From contig CM067539.1 of assembly GCA_034509755.1 (NCBI GenBank), positions 52,665,513 through 52,729,512 on the forward strand: a stretch of DNA of 64,000 nt, read 5' to 3'. The stretch is from Anisodus tanguticus. Its lineage: Eukaryota; Streptophyta; Magnoliopsida; Solanales; Solanaceae. Under the pieces are notes generated by a model. It saw only the letters and a program-made list of their open reading frames with translations, was not told the DNA's origin and made no database searches. This document shows, piece by piece, positions 23,901 through 34,707 of this stretch. The translations under genes were made by a program, and so were the position numbers. Numbering within the stretch: the first letter of the stretch is position 1; every line of letters begins with the position of its first letter.

Positions 23901-26464
23901 CACTGTCTCCTTGAATTCATTGAATTTTGAAAAATCCTCATCCTTATATTTTAAAAAATATACCCATACATACCTTGAGAAGTCATCTATAAATGTTATC
24001 ATGTATTGATAACCACGTGTTGATGGTTGTTTGATCTTCCTAAGCAAATCTGAGTGGACCAGCTCCAACGGCTCCTTGGCTATGAAATTTGATTCCTTGT
24101 AAAGCAATTGATGAGCCATACCATATTAACATCCGGCAAATACAATGTCGTTGCGGATCTCCAATTGCGGAAGTCCCTTTAGCATCTACTTCTGCATTAT
24201 AATCTTCAATTTATTGTCATTGATATATCTAAGTCGTGCATGCCAAAGATCACCGGTGTCACTTCTCCTAGCCTTGTCAACATAGGTTGCTTCAGCTGAC
24301 ATCACATAAACAACCTCCATTCTCTGTCCTTCCATTACCGGTGTACTCGTGACATTTAAATCTCGATACATCTTAACATCGTCTGGGCCACAGTACATAA
24401 TTACCTGTGGAAGTCAACTGGGAAACTGACTGCATGTTATTCTTCATCCCAAGGACATGGTAGACACTCTGGAGCTGAACTTGTTCATGGCCGTATCTCC
24501 ATGGTGTTTCATTTTTTCGTTGTGAGTTATTAGCATATATGTGTTATTTGTTGTCACAACAACACGATCTCCATTGTAATTGGTCATGCTCAATAATCTC
24601 GACTCATCTCCGGTCATATGATTAGACCAAACTGAATCAACGATCCAATCATTCGTGTAGTCAACGGACTGTTCGCACATCACTGTGAGTGTGAATTCAC
24701 TCATTGGGCCTTTCTCTCATGCATCAACAACTTCTATCTCCTCCACAAAGAAAGATGTCTCGAAGTCCCAATCTTTTTCTCCGGGACCCTCGTTCTTAGA
24801 AAATGTTACAGCATTTCCTTCAACTTTATTCGACCAACAGTTTCTTGCAAAATGTCCCTTCTTGCCGCAATTGTAACAATCATCATTTTGACGATCTTTT
24901 TGTTGCCACCGTTTTTTGTTCTATCCACTGTTTTGACCTCCCCGAGCACCCCCTTACTGGAAACTTATATCTTGATTTCGTCGAACATCTCATTCTTGGT
25001 TGTTGAATCTCTCGACACCACGTCCTCGACCTCGATCGCGACCTCGTCCGTCTATTCTATTGATGAAAACGGCAGTCTCTTCAACATTGGTTGGCTGACT
25101 AGACATGGGGTTGTCTAGATCATCTTCATTAATTAACAAATTCTCCATATCTGCTAAAGTCGGCTTGGTGGCCCAGCCCTGAGTTGCCGTGATAATACTC
25201 TTGTATTTCGTCTTTAACCCATGGATGATAATTCTCTTCATCCTAGTCTGCGTAATATCGTTCTCAGGATCTAGTTTAGAAATCTCGTCACATAGAGATT
25301 TTACTTTCGAGAAATATTGAATCACAAACATATTTCTCTAGGAGATTGACTAAAGCTCATTTTTTAGCCTTTGTAATTTTGAATCATGTTTCTTGGAAAA
25401 AATTGCCGCCAAGGTGTCCCACGCTTCCTTCGGCATTCAGGTATCTTTGATCCGCTATAGGAACTCATCCTCCACAGCTACTGTTAAGGCGTACATGACT
25501 TTTCCAGCTTTAACCTTCCACTTCTTCAAGGCGTCAGGGTAACTACTAGCCTCTAGGGTGCAGCTTCGGGTCTTGCATGTGTTGTCAGTGCGACATCTGG
25601 TCTCATCGGTGTTAAGGTTGAGGTGTCTGAAGTTGTGTCTGTGCTTTAGGCCTCCAGTGGTGGTGTTACATTACTTCCATTAACGATATCCCATAAATCC
25701 TGTCCGAGCAGGTAAAACTTCATACGGGTACTCCATGACCCATAATAGTTATTATTAAGCTTCTCAATAGAGGTAGCAAAATCTATCATGATTTAAACAA
25801 TATTCAAGCAAAATTTCACTACACAAAGCTTCCAAAATTACAATCCTAAAATTATGAGAGTTGGTCGGACTGAATCCACTCTGATACCAAATGTTGAGAA
25901 TACATGACAATTCTCGGGCTAAAATATTGTTGGTATATATAAAATACGCAACTAATAAATTAACCAAAAAATATGAACAAATAAAACACTCTCAATTTAT
26001 TTCTGGGAATGACTCACAATACAACAATTTACTATTTATAAAACACACTATTTTTAATAGCTGCGCAACTCACTTATTTTATTTTGTTGGCACTCAATTA
26101 GAGCTACCAAACATGGCCTAGCTTCTACCCCTCAATAAGGCTACCAAACAAAGTCTTATTTCTAAATCTAAATCTCTCCTCTCAGACATCTCTCTGTATC
26201 TTCTTCTTTCTTTCTCTCAACTCTCCTTTTTTTTCCTTTTGCTTTCTCAACTCAGCCATAATGATGCCTTCAACATCCCTTGGAATTTATAGCAATTTGT
26301 TGGAAGAAATTTTTCTTTATATGCTAACTTCTTAAGACTTGCTAGCCTACCAAATTAGAAAAAAAAGCTTTAACACAATAAACATGTGTTTAATATCTAG
26401 TCAATCTAAGATAACTTCTAGATAGCTTGAGATTGCAACATGAATTTGGTGATGATTTTCAACA
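20959..26464 (-). mobile_element. Ty1/copia retrotransposon, complete but decayed
   Basis: Total 5506 bp. LTRs are 20959-21524 (566 bp) and 25892-26464 (573 bp), both TGTTGAGAATACATGAC...GATGATTTTCAACA. The 5-bp target duplication is ctttg (20954-20958 and 26465-26469). The uninterrupted target is seen in unit C (44553 onward, agctttgtagttcag). The primer site TTGGTATCAGAG lies at 25879-25890, and a purine tract (aatgaggggaag on the minus strand) precedes the 3' LTR. The LTRs differ by scattered substitutions and small indels. Insertion was into an intron of unit B. Confidence 0.95.
21576..25331 (-). pseudogene. Copia gag-pol of the unit B insertion, multiple breaks
   Basis: Order on the minus strand is gag (25331-24990, with an RGRGRDRGRG tract), protease region (24704-24444, WIVDSVWSNHMTG, where DS-V replaces DSGA), GAG-pre-integrase (24398-24186, LWHARLRYIND), integrase (24119-23793 and 23557-23318, with [26 protein letters not shown] and the second Asp in [10 protein letters not shown]), RT (22963-22598 and 22589-21954, with [12 protein letters not shown] in place of the family YVDDxLI) and RNase H (21950-21576, TEAKYRAGEMATQE and LHCDNLSAVRLAEN). 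Copia order gag-PR-IN-RT-RH is kept. Stops, frameshifts and lost catalytic residues show that it is dead. Confidence 0.9.
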
Positions 26465-26734
26465 CTTTGTAGTTCAGTTCTTCTCTTCCTAACAACTCAA
26501 TAAATTCTAAAGACAACAGCTATGGGAAGTATCCATGGGATGATGCCTGCAAGAACACCAACAATTAATAACACAGTTAATCTAACTTGCAACTATTACT
26601 TGTTTATATAATCCTCGCATATATAAAACCAGAATTGAAAATAGAACGAGTACTTACTTGCAAGAACGCGGAGAACATGTCTTTGAGTAATTTGATCATG
26701 ATCATTCAAAGAGAAAATCCAGAACCGCAAAAAC
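26465..26734 (-). pseudogene. Unit B small exons 2 and 3, first set
   Basis: Copies of the two tiny membrane-proximal exons: agctatgggaagtatccatg (from 26517) and cttgcaagaacgcggagaac (from 26657). A 14-bp deletion removed the donor site (the gene-A word ggcttacc) beside the first. The segment ends at an LTR fragment at 26735. Confidence 0.8.
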
Positions 26735-26805
26735 TGTTGGGAAAAAATACACTTGTTTGTACAAAAAAGAGTAGTGTCAACATGAATGACACTTGCACAA
26801 CGGAA
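26735..26805 (-). mobile_element. Copia LTR end fragment (Tork-like family)
   Basis: About 71 bp starting tgttgggaaaaaatacactt match the edge of the copia LTR at 44828. The fragment stops inside the LTR at acaacggaa and joins kinase intron sequence at ctatataacttgc. It is therefore the scar of a deleted element. Confidence 0.75.
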
Positions 26806-27492
26806 CTATATAACTTGCACAATTTTCAGAAATGTAAATTCATTAAACTATTCAATTTTTTAAACTGGTATGATTTTTAATTTTATCAAGTTAACTTTTC
26901 AACTATTACTTTTTTTTATTATTATTATTATACTATACATAATAAAATAAAATAAATTAATAATTTTAATTGTGCGTCTAGTCAAAATTCGTTATATAAA
27001 ATTATCAGAGAGTAATAAAGAAGGAACTCAGTCTCTGTGTTAGTTCAGCTTTATAGTTCAGTTCTTCTCTTCCTAACAACCCAATAAATTTTAAAGACAA
27101 CATATGTGGCTTACCAGCTATGGGAAGTATCCATGGGATAATGCCTGCAAGAACACCAATAATTAATAATACAGTTAATCTAACTTGCAACTATTTACCG
27201 TTTATATAATCCTCGCATATATAAAACCAGAATTGACAATAGAACGAGTGCTTACTTGCAAGAAGTCAGTGAACATGTCTTTGAGTAACTTGATTGTGGT
27301 CATCCAAATAGAAAATCCAGAACCGCAAAAACAAAGTATGAATGAGAGAGATCTTTAAGTCTTAAGTTCTTACACAACCAAATTGCTAAAAATGTCTTAA
27401 ATTCTAGCATCAGATTGGGAATGTTCTTACCACACACGGTTTTTAAGAATCTAAAATTATAAGTTTTGCAGATGTGATCTATACAACGAACA
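26806..27492 (-). pseudogene. Unit B second set of intron, small exons and exon 1 end
   Basis: Colinear with gene A 15920-16620: intron, exon 3 (from about 27118), exon 2 (from about 27256, where cgcgggg is replaced by gtcagtg), and the C-terminal end of exon 1 (about 27430-27492). Exon 1 is interrupted by a copia derivative whose target duplication gaaca is at 27488-27492. Confidence 0.85.
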
Positions 27493-27915
27493 TGTAGGAA
27501 TTTGTTGGGTTCAACACACATAAGTAAGGCACAACGAAAGTTAAAATTTTGTTCTTACTTACCCCAACAATTACTTCTGGTATGGTTATGTGACAATCAA
27601 AATCAGTAACATAAAAACATGAACACTTATAGGTTATATTATCTAGAATCTTTATCAACTGTGGGTTCGCACGCGAAATCCCTTTCGATTGAAAGCTCCA
27701 AACTTCAATGTATTTCTCCTTTGAAAGCTAGGAAATCCGACAGAGGTTCGAGAGTGTTTTGATTCTAAGTCTCTAAGACTTAGAATAATAATATGAAATT
27801 AAGTGTGTTAAATAATGAAGTGAATGTCTGTATTTATAGGTGAAATATTAGGTCAAACCGGATTAGGGTTTGACCTTGGGCCTGGCCTAAAAATCGAGAT
27901 AGATTAGGTCATTAG

Positions 27916-28546
27916 TAGAGCTCACCATGAGCACAGCTTTGCCTTTGGAAGTGGAAGACTCAAAGGTCTTGAGCATGTTGTGCAGCTCCGGCAGACTCGC
28001 CTTCGTTCCATTCATATTGTAATTCACTATGAAGTTTTCAAAGGAACGAGTAAAAGAGTTCATGATGAGGGTGGTAGCAACATTCTTTTCCAGCGTCATT
28101 CAAATTAAAGCAAGCCTCTCTATCAGCCCTATCATCTTCAACACATGCTGCGAGACCTGGCCCCCTTCATTGAGCTTACACTTGAAAAGTTCTATCATTA
28201 ACTCATATTCCATAGTTTGGGATTGTGAGTCATAGAGACTCTTCAAGTGTTTGAGCATCTCATTGGGACCCATGTTCTCATGTTGTCTTTGTTGTTCCAT
28301 AGACATGGAAGACAACATCACGCATTGTGCTGAAGTGGCATCATCTAGGTGTTTTTGATAAGCATCCTTATCTAAAGAGGCATATTCAGCAGAGTCTGTC
28401 GCAGGGACTGTTGGGAACACCATGTCCAACACGTATTCTATTTTCTCTTGTCTCAGCACTATTCGCAAATTTCTTAGCCAGTCAAGGTAGTTTGGTCCAG
28501 TAAGTTTGTTCATTTCAATCAACATTTTCAATGATAAGCTCGACAT
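27916..28546 (-). pseudogene. Copia gag (UBN2-type), 3'-truncated
   Basis: Starts MSSLSLKMLIEMNKLTGPNY and contains WLRNLRIVLRQEKIEYVLD, the conserved opening of UBN2-type copia gag, then YELMIELFKCKLNEGGQVSQ. One in-frame stop after LIERLALI (28100-28102) splits it, and the frame continues with MTLEKNVATTLIMNSF. It fuses into LTR sequence at about 27915, so the zinc knuckle, protease, integrase and RT are missing. Confidence 0.85.
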
Positions 28547-30107
28547 CTTTGATAATCTGAAGAATTAGATAGACTGGAAATCAAACTCAAAATTTGTTTC
28601 CTATTACACACATTCGTTTAGGCTAATCAATATGGCCTTTTGTTTAATTAGCTCCCACTATTTCAACATACTTCTACGACCACATGGTAGAATACGGACC
28701 TATATTAATTGAGGTCATAATGGGCCCAGATCCAAGCCTATGTTATCTCCGTGTTTGCTTTGGCTGATAACTTCAGTAACACATCTTGGTAGCTTCTAAA
28801 CCAATTGCAAAACTTATTTACAACTCTTGGTTGATCAAATATAACATTTAATCTTGCGTCCTTAGATTAGTCCGACACTTTGGCGCCAAGATTTGTCTAA
28901 GAAAGTCAACCCCATTATACGATTGCGTTTATGTATCTAAGTAATTTTGGCCTTTGTGAGCAAACACTTTGGTGTAAATACCCACAAAAGTGTATCGTTT
29001 ACCTTTACATTAAAACACATCTATGAAAGAGTCTGGGACCTCGTAGACTTAGAGCAAATGCATTGGCATAAATACTCGTATCGCCGAAAAGATTTTGCAC
29101 TCTAACAATTATAATGGATGACGCGTTTTAATTTAGACTTGTATTTAAAATTTTGGGGAACATTTTAATTCAGGGTTTTAACCAAGATCAACTCTTTTAC
29201 GCCATATACAATATAACATCTTACTATTATGCAAAACTAATGACACATATAGTTGGGAACCGTCAACCCAATATGCATGATATAAGATGGTTTAATCAAA
29301 TATTGGGAGCCGCCTGCCCAGACAGTTATAGCGGACGCTATTCTAGTAATTTAAATGATAAATTATTTGACATTTAGCACATAAACAGTATACTTATCAA
29401 ATATATTGTGTAATATTAATTATGGGTTAACTTTCTGAACAAAAAAAAAATCGGACCGATGGGGCCGCGGCGCTAATCATTAGGGTCGCGGCGCTAGTGA
29501 GGCAGAAAAATTTCTGCTTCTACAATGCATTAGCGTCGCGGCGCTCCACTCTGGGGTTGCGGCGCTTGCAAGGAAGAAACCTTCGGCTTGCATTAGGGCT
29601 GCGACGCTCCATCATGGGGTCGCGGCGCCTAATGTACAGAAAGTCCGAACTTAAACAACGAAGCATTAGGGCCGCGGCGCCGCCTTAAAAACCCTACCAA
29701 GCGTCGCGGTGCCCTACCATAGGGTCGCGGCGCCGACGTTCTGACAAAATGTTTCTGTGTTGATTTTTCAAAATCGTTCGAGCCCTAAATCCAATTTAGG
29801 GATCAAATCACAGATCCTTTATCATCACCCACCATTATCAATAACACACATATCGACCGTCATCCATTCTTACCCTTTCATTGCCGTGCACTGTGCAATG
29901 AGCCGGACAATGCACTTTTGGCTTTATTTGAGTTAGAGCGGAATGACTTCCTCGAGTTAGCGTAGGAGATAATTTAGGGTGATATCAAAAGGTTAACATT
30001 CGGTCAAGACATGTAGGATTTCAAGAAGCCTTCTTTTAATCCAATTTTATGTTTATCCCATATTATTATGTTATTCAGTTGTTATATAACCATTGAACTA
30101 GTCTGGG
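28547..30107 (-). other. Long untranslated leader of the copia derivative
   Basis: Lies between the gag start and the primer site; about 1.5 kb without a supported gene. Its distinctive part is the GC-rich motif array at 29459-29735. The 74- and 63-codon plus-strand ORFs within it have no recognisable features. Confidence 0.6.
29459..29735. repeat. Array of about nine GGGTCGCGGCGCT motifs
   Basis: Nine variants of ggGTCGCGGCGCt, spaced about 25-40 bp, often after tta. Examples are ggggccgcggcgct, gggtcgcggcgct, gcgtcgcggcgct and ggggtcgcggcgcc. Strong CpG enrichment contrasts with the AT-rich surroundings. Similar words occur in this element's LTR (30545-30580) and in the Athila LTR (11138-11265). 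Confidence 0.8.
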
Positions 30108-30119
30108 CTCTGATACCAC

Positions 30120-31643
30120 TGTAGGAATTTATTGGGTTCAAAACACATAAGTAAGGCACAACGGAAGTTAAAATTTTGTTCTTACTTACCCCAACAATTA
30201 CTTCTGGTATGGTTATATGACAATCAAAACCTGTAACATAAAAATATGAGCACTTACATGGTGTATTATCTGGAATCTTTATCAACTGTTGGTTCGCACG
30301 CGAAAGCCCTTTCGATTGCAACCTCCAAACTTCAATGTATTTCTCCTTTGGAAAGCTAGGAAATCCGGTAGAGGTTCGAGCGAGTGTTTTGATTCTATGT
30401 CTCTAAGACTTAGAATAATAATATGAAATTAAGTGTGTTAAATAATGAAGTGAATGTCTGTATTTATAGGTGAAAAATTAGGTCAAACTGGATTAGGGTT
30501 TGACCTTGGGCCTGGCCAAAAAATCGACACATATTAGGTCATTAGCGTCGCGGCCCTATGGTGTGGGCGCCGCAGCGCTTGACGTGGCCCTACACCATCT
30601 CGATTTATTTTCTGCACATTCTTAATTAAATCCAACATCCAATTTTGACTTAATTAAAACAATCGTTATTCATTTAAATATCTCAATTCTAAATCGAATA
30701 TTTAATACTCTCTCAATACATCCTTAGATCGAAAAGACAATCGACATAGTGTGACCCTACAGGCCTTCACGTATCGACATTAATCAAATTAAGGTCTACA
30801 CGGAACTCCTAGATGGCGCCGCAAGACAAACTCAATATGTGAAGTACGTTTACACGAATCCAATAAACTTAACCTCTATGTGGTAAGATAAAATCATTTC
30901 ATTCACGACACACCCGATCAAGCTTAGGATTTATCATGTGTCTATCCAAATGGCTTAATTATTGTATCTCATCTATATTAGTTGGAAACTAGACCATATT
31001 CTAAATATGTCTATTGCGTTGGCCAATGACTTAGTCAACCTAATATCACTGAAAATCTGAGTGTTCTCTCGAATATACATTCGAGGAATGAATCATAATA
31101 TTGGCTCAACTACCACCTTTAATCCACATCGTAATGTTCCCAATACAAGTTGTATCTCAACCTATAAGGCATTTGAGTTTAGGACAAGATCAAAGTATAT
31201 TACTTTGTAGAGACTTCTATCTCCCACACGCTGATCATACTTTAGACAAGTATAACAAACAATATATCAGCAGGGTATACCAATACTTCCAAAGTATCCA
31301 TGTGTCCATCATGAGCAACCATTACTCGTAGCAGGTGAGACATACTACATCCTCTAAGGATGTGATGCAAACCATATGTCGACTTATCACATATCATCGA
31401 TATCCCATTTTCGATGATCATTAGTCGAGGCTATTTTAAGAGTTACGTTATAATATTAATATCTCACATTATTAATAACAGTGTAACCTCCAGGGATGCA
31501 TATTATAGAATATTATAAACAATTAATTAATAATTCAATAATTACAAAAACCTAATTATTAATCTCCATTAATAATTATACGAATATGTATAAAATACAT
31601 TTGTCCTAATACAGTTTGTCTCTAGGACATAAATATACTTTCA
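30120..31643 (-). mobile_element. 5' LTR of the copia derivative
   Basis: TG..CA ends, 1524 bp, bounded by the primer site on the left and target duplication gaaca on the right. The short ORFs in it are not supported as genes. Confidence 0.88.
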
Positions 31644-32170
31644 GAACATCCCTTGAATTTTCACCTTCACAGTATTGACTGAGGCGGCACTTGTCACAGT
31701 AAACATAAAACCATGAAAGCTCAAACCCATATGCCAAAGCATTATGCAAACTTAAAATAGAAATATTAGCATTTGCATCCCGAATTTGCCACGAAGTCAT
31801 TGACATGAGGTCTACACTACATCCGACTCTCAAATTTGATGGTGATAATTCGTCCATGGTTGCATATGTGTGTCTCTTTAATAAATCAGAAGAAACATTG
31901 GAAGCATAACTCCTGTTGAGACAATTAGTGATTTCAACAATGACTGGAGAATTTACAACAAATGGACAGCTGAAGAGAGTGATTGGTACTGCTAAAGGAC
32001 CAACGTAAAATGAAATATAATTAAGATGAAAAGGTATTTTGTAAAACGTAATCGAATTCTGAGGATGAGAGAAAATAATATCTTCTCTTATACCAGGATC
32101 TACAAGGCGGATAGTGGAGTTATTGTAATTGATGGCTTGAACATAATAGTTCAGTGATCCATACCAATCA
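31644..32170 (-). pseudogene. Unit B exon 1, middle part
   Basis: Matches gene A exon 1 (16602-17125), including the WAK-associated part ([30 protein letters not shown]). Several small indels shift the frame, for example lost bases around ggcggcacttg and the 18-bp-longer region near 32015. It stops at the TRIM insertion. Confidence 0.88.
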
Positions 32171-32737
32171 TGTGTAAAGAATGTATTTTGGGCCTAACTC
32201 AACCCAAAAACTAGATAGTAGGGTGAAAATTGTTCAAATCCATATAAGGAGTCCATGTTTCCATTCCATATCCGATGTGGGACTCTTAACACTCCCTCGC
32301 ACGTCCAGACATTGTTAACTGAAGCGTGTATAATACAATTTGGGGGTCCAACATCGGTGAATAAAGAATTGCAATGAGTCTGGCTTTGATACCAAGTAAA
32401 GAATGAATCTTGAGTCTAACTCAAATTCAAAAGATAGCTTGTAGGATGAGAATTTTTCAAGTCCATATCACATTCCATATCTGATGTGGGACTCTTAACA
32501 TTTTCCGGACGCCTAGAGCTTGTTAAAGCCCAGACATTTGTTAACTGGAGCGTGGATAATATAATTTGGGGATCCAACATTAGTGACATAGAATTGGAAT
32601 GAGTCTGACTCTCATATAATTTTAAGAATGGATCTTGATCTTAACTCAACCCTAAAAGTTAGCTTGTATGGTGAGGATCGTCCAAGTCCATATAAGGAGT
32701 ACACGTTCCTATTCATATTGATGTGGGATTCTTAACA
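32171..32737 (-). mobile_element. TRIM-like element with three LTRs
   Basis: Three similar LTR-like blocks start near 32173, 32395 and 32618 (period about 223 bp). Each opens (tg)taaagaatg-like and ends gatgtgggactcttaaca. Two internal blocks end in sequences whose minus strand begins TGGTATCAAAGCCAG, an initiator-Met-type primer site beside the LTR. It has no coding capacity, is under 600 bp, and interrupts exon 1 of unit B. Gene A has no insertion at the matching point (about 17125). No clear target duplication is seen. Confidence 0.75.
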
Positions 32738-32971
32738 GTATGTAAATGTAGTGAATATGGGGCGATCTCCTTCGCAACTCAATTCATAATTTTCACGGCC
32801 ACAGTGCTTCGGATCACTTTACAATCGAAAGGGATAACTGATGTTTCGAATATGCCCACAACTAGAAGGAACACACTGCTGGTTCTGTTCTGCAAATGGT
32901 GTTTCAAAGAGCTGCATGAAGATGAGGATTGTAAGAAGAAATGCAAGAAACTTCGTTCCTCGAGACATCAT
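32738..32971 (-). pseudogene. Unit B exon 1, signal peptide and N-terminus
   Basis: Nearly identical to the first ~75 codons of gene A. It begins with the same paired ATGs and signal peptide [14 protein letters not shown], then [13 protein letters not shown]. The next codon, lysine in gene A, is a stop here (plus strand ttacaatcg instead of tttcaatcg, near 32820). Together with the insertions and the truncated kinase, this makes B a clear pseudogene. Confidence 0.9.
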
Positions 32972-33091
32972 ATTTTTATGGTTAACTGTGTGTATGTTTT
33001 TGTGCATACTGGTTCCAAACACTACAATCTAGTAGTCAAGAAGATCCATTTTTCATCCCCTTTCCCTTTTTGGCCCACAGAAACCAATTAA

Positions 33092-33316
33092 GTACACCCT
33101 CTGTGTCAATTTCTATGACACACTATTTTTTTTCAGTCCAAAAAAGTGACACATTTTCTTATTTGGCAACAATTTAACTTTAAATTTTACCTTTTACGTT
33201 TAACAAAATTATTTATAACTACATGAATATCTTTGGCTTGTTTTAGATCACATGTTTAAATGTTTTCCTTTATTTCTTAAACTCCGTGCCCAATCTAACT
33301 GCATCACATAAATTAG
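33092..33316. mobile_element. MITE upstream of unit B
   Basis: Paralogous copy of the MITE at 17477-17707, starting near accctctgtgtcaatttcta and ending cacataaattagaatc. Confidence 0.65.
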
Positions 33317-33514
33317 AATCTAGGATCGGGGCATTGTTGTTGTTAACTGCCTCATTGTTGTTAGGATCAACCTAACTTTCACTTCCAACCATTTTGCTAA
33401 CGTATAGTGTTAACATGTTTACAAAATCTCAACAGAAACAAGTGAAACTTGAACAAATCATCACAATTACCCTTAGCCCCATGGTGGGCGTCAAACTGCT
33501 TACCCTAAAAAAAG
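33317..33514. other. Unit B upstream region, first part
   Basis: Colinear with gene A 17708-17903. Ends at the target sequence aaaag of the insertion at 33515. No gene. Confidence 0.7.
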
Positions 33515-34707
33515 TATTGGGTACTATTGTAAAGCAATATGGGAAGTAAATAAATATTATAAGTGTTCGAAAGAATAAATAAATAGTCAATCTTCAGAAC
33601 TGCCGCAAAGTTGTTGAATCTTGAATCTTGATAACCTGAAATCAAGAAACACTAAATCTGGATGGTTACAACTGTGTGCTGAGTCGAGTGATTGCACTTT
33701 ATCCTTAAGACAAGATTGCCCCGTATATATGCTTTTATGTTAGCGGGCAATAGTCTCCCAAGATAAAACAACACTTTAATCTCAATGCTACAAAGCAAAT
33801 AGGTTGAGTCTGACGAAGAAAACAAATACGAATCGACTTGCTGAAGAAATGAAAAAGGAAGGAAGAGTTTCTGTTTTCGTCCAACGTTTTTGGACTGACT
33901 TTCTCTTCTGTTTTGTCTCTGTGTATATAGTGTGTCTCTGTTGTGTATATCTTGTGTATATGTGTGTCTTTCCTCACTGTTTTTCATCAATTTTTCTGTC
34001 ACGTTATTGATCCAAAAAGGCATCAATATATAGCATGGAGGAGGGACTCCTCAACTGCCACAAACAAGGCTGTTAATAGCCATTAGTGAGGAATGTTAAT
34101 GGCCATTTAGAAAAGGCTGTTAATGGCCATTAGAGAGGCTGATTATGGTCATTGAAGGAGGAGAGGGTTGTTTATGAAGGAGTTAACAACCAAGTAATGG
34201 ATGGTTAATACTCCAAAAAATAGCCCAAACGGTAGGCAGAAAGTTTCTGCCTTCCGTCATTAAAAAAAATCAACTTTCCAGAAACTCTAGGGACCAAACT
34301 GTAAATATTAAGCAATTTGGGGTCCAAAAAGATAATATCAGAAAGTCCCCACAGCCCACGACCCGAACCCGAACGGCGGCGGCGTGCGTGGGCTTAGCCA
34401 TGAACCCAAGCACATCTAGGTCCTCCCTCCTTTAAACATGGGATACCCCTTGGGGTCCCAAACCCTTAACCACTTTAGAGACTTATAAAGAGAGCAATTC
34501 TTCATTTTTCCACCGATGTGGTAGATTTGTCCCACACCATATTTTCATGTTTCAACGAAATTTGACAATTCTTGGCCCTACGGTTATCTACTCACTTAGT
34601 AGATTATGCATGTGAGAAGAGACAAAGCCTCCAACATGCTGAACACTAGTGTTTAATTCATTAAATATGGGTGGATGCACCTCCCCGCCAAAGGCAAATT
34701 TCCAACA
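33515..34707 (-). mobile_element. Probable solo LTR
   Basis: A 1193-bp insertion absent from the paralogous gene A upstream region (matching point about 17900). The minus strand starts TGTTGGAAATTTGCC and ends AGTACCCAATA. The flanking 5-bp repeat is aaaag (33510-33514 and 34708-34712). The final TA where CA is expected may be a C-to-T change. There is no coding domain or primer site inside, consistent with an LTR left by LTR-LTR recombination. A direct repeat of aaaaagta around the insertion leaves a few bases of ambiguity. Confidence 0.65.

Larger units (their letters stand above)
27493..31643 (-). mobile_element. Copia deletion derivative in unit B exon 1
   Basis: Total 4151 bp with target duplication gaaca (27488-27492 and 31644-31648). 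The 5' LTR is complete at 30120-31643 (TGTAGGAATTT...ATACTTTCA, 1524 bp). The other LTR survives only as 27493-27915 and then runs straight into gag, so the rest of that LTR, all of pol and part of gag were deleted. The primer site (minus TGGTATCAGAGC) is at 30108-30119. The leader is 28547-30107. Confidence 0.9.

Noticed and set aside
20959..26464. An endogenous pararetrovirus (RT-bearing repeat)
   Set aside because: Integrase, LTRs, a primer site and a 5-bp target duplication show an LTR retrotransposon. The same holds for the other RT-bearing segments.
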